From Spisula solida (taxonomy: Eukaryota > Mollusca > Bivalvia > Venerida > Mactridae): a stretch of DNA of 64,000 nt. Positions 58,763 through 64,000 of the stretch are shown here, in pieces. A program made the position numbers and the translations under genes. The notes under the pieces are model-generated. The model was not told where the DNA came from and ran no database searches. It was given only the letters and a program-made list of their open reading frames with translations. Location of the stretch: contig OX365952.1 of the NCBI GenBank assembly GCA_947247005.1, positions 2,936,501 to 3,000,500 on the forward strand, written 5' to 3'. Numbering within the stretch: position 1 is the first letter of the stretch; every line of letters starts with the position of its first letter.

Positions 58763-61700
58763 GTGAATATGTGGATTCAAATTGTTCAAAGCCTCATGGA
58801 GAAAATGTGTCACTATGTACTTGTCAAAAAAACAGTGACTTGAATTACGAGACATGCTTAAACATGTCTGATGGGCTTCACATTTGGCCAGCCCGTCGAT
58901 GGACACGATACTATATCCAATGTCATGCCAGGCGAACAATTCCAAGTAAATGTTCAGATACAGAAATGTTCAATTTTATTGATGGACATTGTGATAGTAA
59001 AGAGGGGTTCGTCAACGAGGCTTATAGTTTGTCATTATCCTCCGAAATACCAGAGACTTTCCGACATCTAATTGCACTATACACTACCGTAAGTGACATT
59101 CTTCAATCAACAAACATAGTTGAAGTTACACATACACAATTATCTACGGAAATAGTGGAACCCTTCGTCAACAGTGTGTACGTCGTTCAACCAAGTGATC
59201 AAAAGTTTTCCGTTGATTATGAACGGAGTGATATTTTATCGAGTGCAGAACCAAGTCTTCACTTTACAGCCACACCGTTAAACCATGTGACGCCAACGAT
59301 TGATACGACCAGTGATGCATTTTCAAGTCTTTATGTCACTAAAACTTCGATAAAACTCGATACAACAACTATTGATACATCTAGTGATGTGTTTTCACGT
59401 CTTTATTTCACTAGCACGTCGGTAAAACATGTGACGCCAACGATTGATATTTCCAGTGATGTGGTTCCACGTCTCTCAAATACAACCACGTCGGTAGAAC
59501 ATGTGACGCCAAAAGTCGTTACCTCTAGTGATGAGTATTCGCGTCTTAATTTCACTAGCACGTCGGTAAAATATGTGACGTCATCGCTTGATACCTTCAT
59601 TGATGGCACTTTAACATTGTCAAAGAAAAACATCGCAGTACAAGGATTGTATTCAGCATCAACGGCTGAAACCTCTCTATATTCGGCACCACCACAGACA
59701 ACCGCTGAAACCTCTCTATATTCGGTTCCATCGCAGACAAGTATTTGGTCACCATCGCCACATTTAAATCAATACGATATCTCATCTATGTCCATAGTTC
59801 GTACTCATTCATTCTCATCATTTAGTTCTTCTAATCGGCTGCTGATATCCCCTTCAAGTGCGTCCACTTATCGAGTATCTATAACGTCTAATACTTACCC
59901 CTCCATTAGCAATCAGACCTATCTAGAACTGAGCGAACCTGATCCTCAATATTCCTCATCTAGTGTTAACAGCAATTCACCATCCACGTCATTCTTATTT
60001 CCTTCCACATTTATTTTTCCATCTTCCACTGACAAAACAACTTCCATACTAACGGTCAATAAAACTATTCCACTATCTCTTAAAATATCGTCATCAAACA
60101 AAATATTTTCAACATCATTAACAGCATTATCATCACCAAAAGCAATATTATCATCATCCAATCCAACACCATTATCACCAGTAGCATTATCATTATCACA
60201 GGCATCACTAATATCCTCGTTTTCTTCGACAAACTCATCATTATTTTCATCATTATCATTACATACTAAACGGCCTTCCAGTGGTTTTAAACCCAGAACA
60301 TTATCTACATTATCATCTTCATTTTCTAAACTTTTCTTAAAACCAAGTTTATCGGTAATTTCTACATTGGCATCAGCTTCACAATCATTTGACAGCTTTT
60401 CAAACACAGACGGAAAATTGAAATCAATTTTGACACATCCATCATTAAATTCCACAGTCCCCACTTTGAATAAATTATCGGATAGGTCAAATTCAATGTT
60501 ATTTGCATCACCAGCTTCAAAACCTATCAAAATGTCAGATTTCCAAACATCGCCATCTTCTTCCGCATCACTTTGGACAGATTCGTCTATAAATTTAACA
60601 TCAAACAATACAACATCTTATAGTATGTCTTTGCTTATTTTAGCAGCAACAGAACGACCAGACGATTCGCAACATACACTTTCAACATCATATTGGTCAT
60701 CAGAGTCAAATGTAATTAGTAATTTCCAATCATCTTTATCGCCTATGCCTGTCTCATTAATTACGACAATGGCAACATTGTCAGTGTTCTCCCAAGAATC
60801 ACTAACATCACATTCAGCAACATCCCCATTTGCTGTAAACACGTCATTGTCTTCATCAATGTCATTAGAACTTACACCATCCAAATCACCACAAACATCA
60901 AAATCGTCATCTGGTTCAGCCTCTTTACACTCAGACCAACCATCATCATCACTATCAATGCCAACAGTGCTGTTCCGACCAGATACAATGAAAACACTTT
61001 TATTACTAAGTGCACCTGTTTCAGATTCAACAAAATTATCTTCAGAATTATCATCATCACATTTTACTTCAGATACTACTGTTTTATCATCATCCACATT
61101 AATATTCCAATCACCATACTTATCAGTATCTTTACAAACAGTGACATCAACAGCAACATCTTTATCACCATCATCAACCATACCATCATCAGTGGAGGTA
61201 TCATCTAAAGTATCCACTTCAGCAATAGTAATATTATCGTCTTCATCCATAACACCACACATAGTACCATCACTGTCCACATTATTGACATCGTCAGTAG
61301 AATTGACATCAAAACAATTAATATTATCATCATCATCGTTATCTTCTTCATTATCATCATCAGAAGTACCAGTAGCATCATTATCATCAGCTATAGCATC
61401 AGTATTATCCTCATCAGAAGTACCATTATCATCAACACCATCATCATCAGCAATAACACCATCATCATCCTTGTCATTCTTTTCATCCGCAATACTATCT
61501 AAACCATTATTAACATCATCACTAATACCATCTTATGCATTACCTTCAGCATCATTATCATCAGCAGCAATACCATTAACATCATCAGCAGCAATGCCTT
61601 CAGTATCATTGTCATTAGCAATACTAGCAACATCATTATCATCATCAGAAGTGCAATCATTATCATCAGCAATACCATCAATATTACCATCAGCAGCAAT

Positions 61701-62565
61701 AACGTCATTAATATCATCAGCAGCAAAACCATCAACATTATCAGCAGCAGAAATACTATCAACAACATTTACAATTTCCGAATCATTATCATCATCTTCA
61801 TCAGTAATACCATCAACATCATTATTATCAGCATCATTATCATCATCCGAAGTGCCATCAGCATCATTATTATCATCAGAATTGCCATCAGCATCATTAT
61901 CATCATCAGAAGTGCCATCAGCATCATTATCATCATCTGAAGTGCCATCAGCATCATTATCAGCAGCAGCAATACCATCAACAACATTTACATCAGCATC
62001 ATTATCATCACCAGAAGAGCCATCATCATCATCATCAGTAATATCATCAATAGTATTATCACCACCATTATCATCATCATCATTAATACAATTAGCATCA
62101 TCATTATCCTCACCTGCAACAATGCCAACATCACAAATATTACCCTCATTATCAGCAGTTATCTCTATTACACCAACACCAACGTCCTCGATGTTATCAA
62201 AGTCACATTTATCACTCACAGGAATTGCTACACACTCATCTATAGGAACATCGAAACCTTTAAGTATAAAACCGTCCCCACTAATCTCTAGTATGTCATC
62301 AGTATTAAAACAGTCTGATGTATCAACTGCTTCAATGACCGCATCAATAATCTCATCAAGTGTTTCAGCAGGGAATGTCGATAAAATATTAGGTGAAAAA
62401 ACTGGTTCAAAAACATCTTTAATTGTGGGACTAAGTGTTGGTTTAACAGCAGCACTTCTTTGTGTGATAGTGACTGGACTTATTGTGTTGAGAAGGAGAA
62501 CTAAACGGAATGCCATGAGTGGAGTAAGATTGCCACCAGAATTATACATTGCAGAAAACTTGTGA
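58763..62565 (+). CDS. Mucin-like single-pass membrane protein with chitin-binding-like domain, last exon
   Basis: A 3.8-kb terminal exon after TTTTTTCAG. It opens with a Cys-rich unit (YETCLNMSDGLHIWP, WTRYYIQCHARR, FIDGHCD) like CBM14/peritrophin-A. About 1100 residues follow that are mostly Ser, Thr, Pro, Leu and Ala with almost no charge, which fits a mucin stalk. Diverged repeats of TSTSVKHVTPTID lie at 59270-59600, and ten-residue repeats SASLSSSEVP at about 61820-61960. Near the C-terminus a membrane segment (IVGLSVGLTAALLCVIVTGL) is followed by the stop-transfer LRRRTKR and a 20-residue tail. Stop TGA at 62563-62565. The (TCA)n coding leaves the opposite strand open. Likely extracellular matrix or mucosal-surface role; not assigned further. 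Confidence 0.85.
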
Positions 62566-62590
62566 GGTTGGAATTCTAATGGTGTTAATT

Positions 62591-62596
62591 AATAAA
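62591..62596 (+). terminator. Candidate polyadenylation signal AATAAA
   Basis: AATAAA lies 26 bp after the stop of the mucin-like gene. Such a short 3' UTR is possible but unproven. Confidence 0.3.
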
Positions 62597-62599
62597 AGT

Positions 62600-64000
62600 C
62601 AAACTTCAAATATTATTGGAAATATGCCACATAACATACATTTATTTTGGCGCCGGCGTTTCAATGCAGGTGTTTAGACAGTAGGAGCTACTAGTATGTT
62701 TATCCATTTCTTAAGTGTACAATATTGTTGTATTTATTTTTCTCAATTTATCAAAACTGAATTTATTGTAGTAAGCAAACACTTATATTTTCATTGACAA
62801 TCCATTCCTATAAACTGATAGATACCACCATACTAATTCAATACGCCCTTTAATGCCTTGCATCAATGGTTTTCTTGTAAATTACTACCTTGTTTGTGTA
62901 TACAAAAAGTATGAAAGAGCATGAAAAAAAGAAAAAGATTTTTTTTTAGGTCTTATAATGGCTTTCAGGCATCTTAGCTCTCTTCTAAGATGATAGTTTC
63001 AAATGGATATGTTTAAAGCCAAATAAGAATGTCTTAAATGCCAGTGCTGTTCAAATCCACTTTTCGTATCAATATGTATTGGAAAATAAATTGTTTTCAA
63101 TCATTATATAACCGTTAAATGTCAAAAAGATGAAAACATTTTTGTGAGGAATTTATATCTTTTTGACCACTTTAACAGCAATGGTATCGAAGGATAAATG
63201 AAACACTTTCGGAACCACTTTAAATGCACTTAAAAAGTTGTACAAACTTGTGATCGTTTAAATGATAATTTTGGCTGCATAGCACTTTAATAAATTGTAT
63301 CTACATCATGAATAAGAAGCGTTGGTTGACAACAAGTTAGAAACGTTGAATGAAGTTCACTGGTCCAATTAATCAGCGTTTAAATGATTAAAGCCCAGGT
63401 AGTGCTTTGTTAAGGATGGTTAAGAGCATTTGATAAAGCACCTTGTTTTGAATTAGATGACATAGTTTGACAATTTTATTTCCTCTACTTCCTGTTTCAT
63501 TAATCCAGCGGATTTTTAAACTGATTCATGAATTATCTCGGCCAAGTTTTCAAAATCACAAACATTCTATTTACACATTAAGAAAACCATCACAAGAAAA
63601 ATATTGAAGCAAAGCATCAAAGGGCATAGATATACAATCATATAAATGATTGTTCTTGTGTGTCTAGTTCTAAGCCCAATGACATAATATTAATTGGACA
63701 GGGAAGGCAGCACTCCACTTAACCAGCCAAGCACAGAAAATATAAAAACATCACATACATCAATTACACGACACAATGCCAAACACATAACTGAACGAGA
63801 AAATGAACTTAACTGCTAAACCCAAGTCCCAGGTATCAAAAACCTGAAAGACTTAGTTTCAGCAGTAAAATAGCTGAATGCCCTAGTTTCAGCTGAATGA
63901 CCTTGTTTCCGCAGTAAACAATTATGACTGTGTTCAGTAAACACTTGTGCACTGGTGTTTTTGTTAAAATGTTTGATTGTGTTACATGACTTTGACAATG
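62600..64000. other. Intergenic, no gene recognised
   Basis: AT-rich flank after the mucin-like gene. At 63840-63925 a phrase around CTTAGTTTCAGCAGTAAA recurs twice. No coding frame is supported. Confidence 0.4.

Noticed and set aside
59946..62549. Minus-strand Asp/Asn-rich frames of 220-338 residues
   Set aside because: They are the antisense of (TCA)n Ser codons in the mucin-like exon, whose plus-strand frame is longer, spliced and ends in a membrane segment.

Overview
The window is eukaryotic, AT-rich and intron-rich, and most likely comes from a mollusc, probably a bivalve. The reasons are many small coding exons with GT/AG borders, a PARP14-type gene with RRM, macro, WWE and ART domains, a mucin-like chitin-binding membrane protein, and a very high load of non-autonomous repeats that carry tetranucleotide microsatellites near one end, a layout described for bivalve pearl-type elements. 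There is no sign of bacterial organisation: no operons, no Shine-Dalgarno context and no CRISPR.

Layout. 1-7490 is intergenic and filled with repeats, a truncated LINE reverse transcriptase (3300-4672) and tandem arrays. 7497-47498 (minus strand) is one large PARP14-like gene. I could join 25 coding exons with matching splice phases into a single 5829-nt frame (1942 residues plus stop). 47520-50200 is its 5' flank, with a perfect kappaB-like site beside an interferon-response-like element and two LINE 3' fragments. 50218-55440 is a graveyard of several LINE fragments interrupted by a pearl-like element. 56758-57098 holds an unassigned minus-strand open exon. 57954-62565 (plus strand) is the 3' part of a gene for a Ser/Thr-rich, single-pass membrane protein with two cysteine-rich chitin-binding-like domains; its signal-peptide exon was not found. 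62566-64000 shows no gene.

How the parts fit together. The PARP14-like protein would read or write mono-ADP-ribose: four RRM-like domains, a long KH-like region, three macro domains (only the first keeps the canonical ADP-ribose loops), WWE and an ART domain with an H-Y-M triad that predicts mono-ADP-ribosylation. In vertebrates this family belongs to interferon-linked antiviral defence. The introns are where most of the unusual structure lies. At least seven repeat families share one architecture (AACAAGA start, short hairpin, subterminal inverted repeat, core repeats, microsatellite, 3' hairpin plus A-run). A 1.85-kb CAGACAGACATC array can be explained as an expanded microsatellite of one such element. 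Several repeats lie within a few bases of splice sites, and parts of two or three exon borders are duplicated. I see no clearly new enzymatic system; the repeat superfamily and its effect on this immune-type gene are the best candidates for something undescribed.
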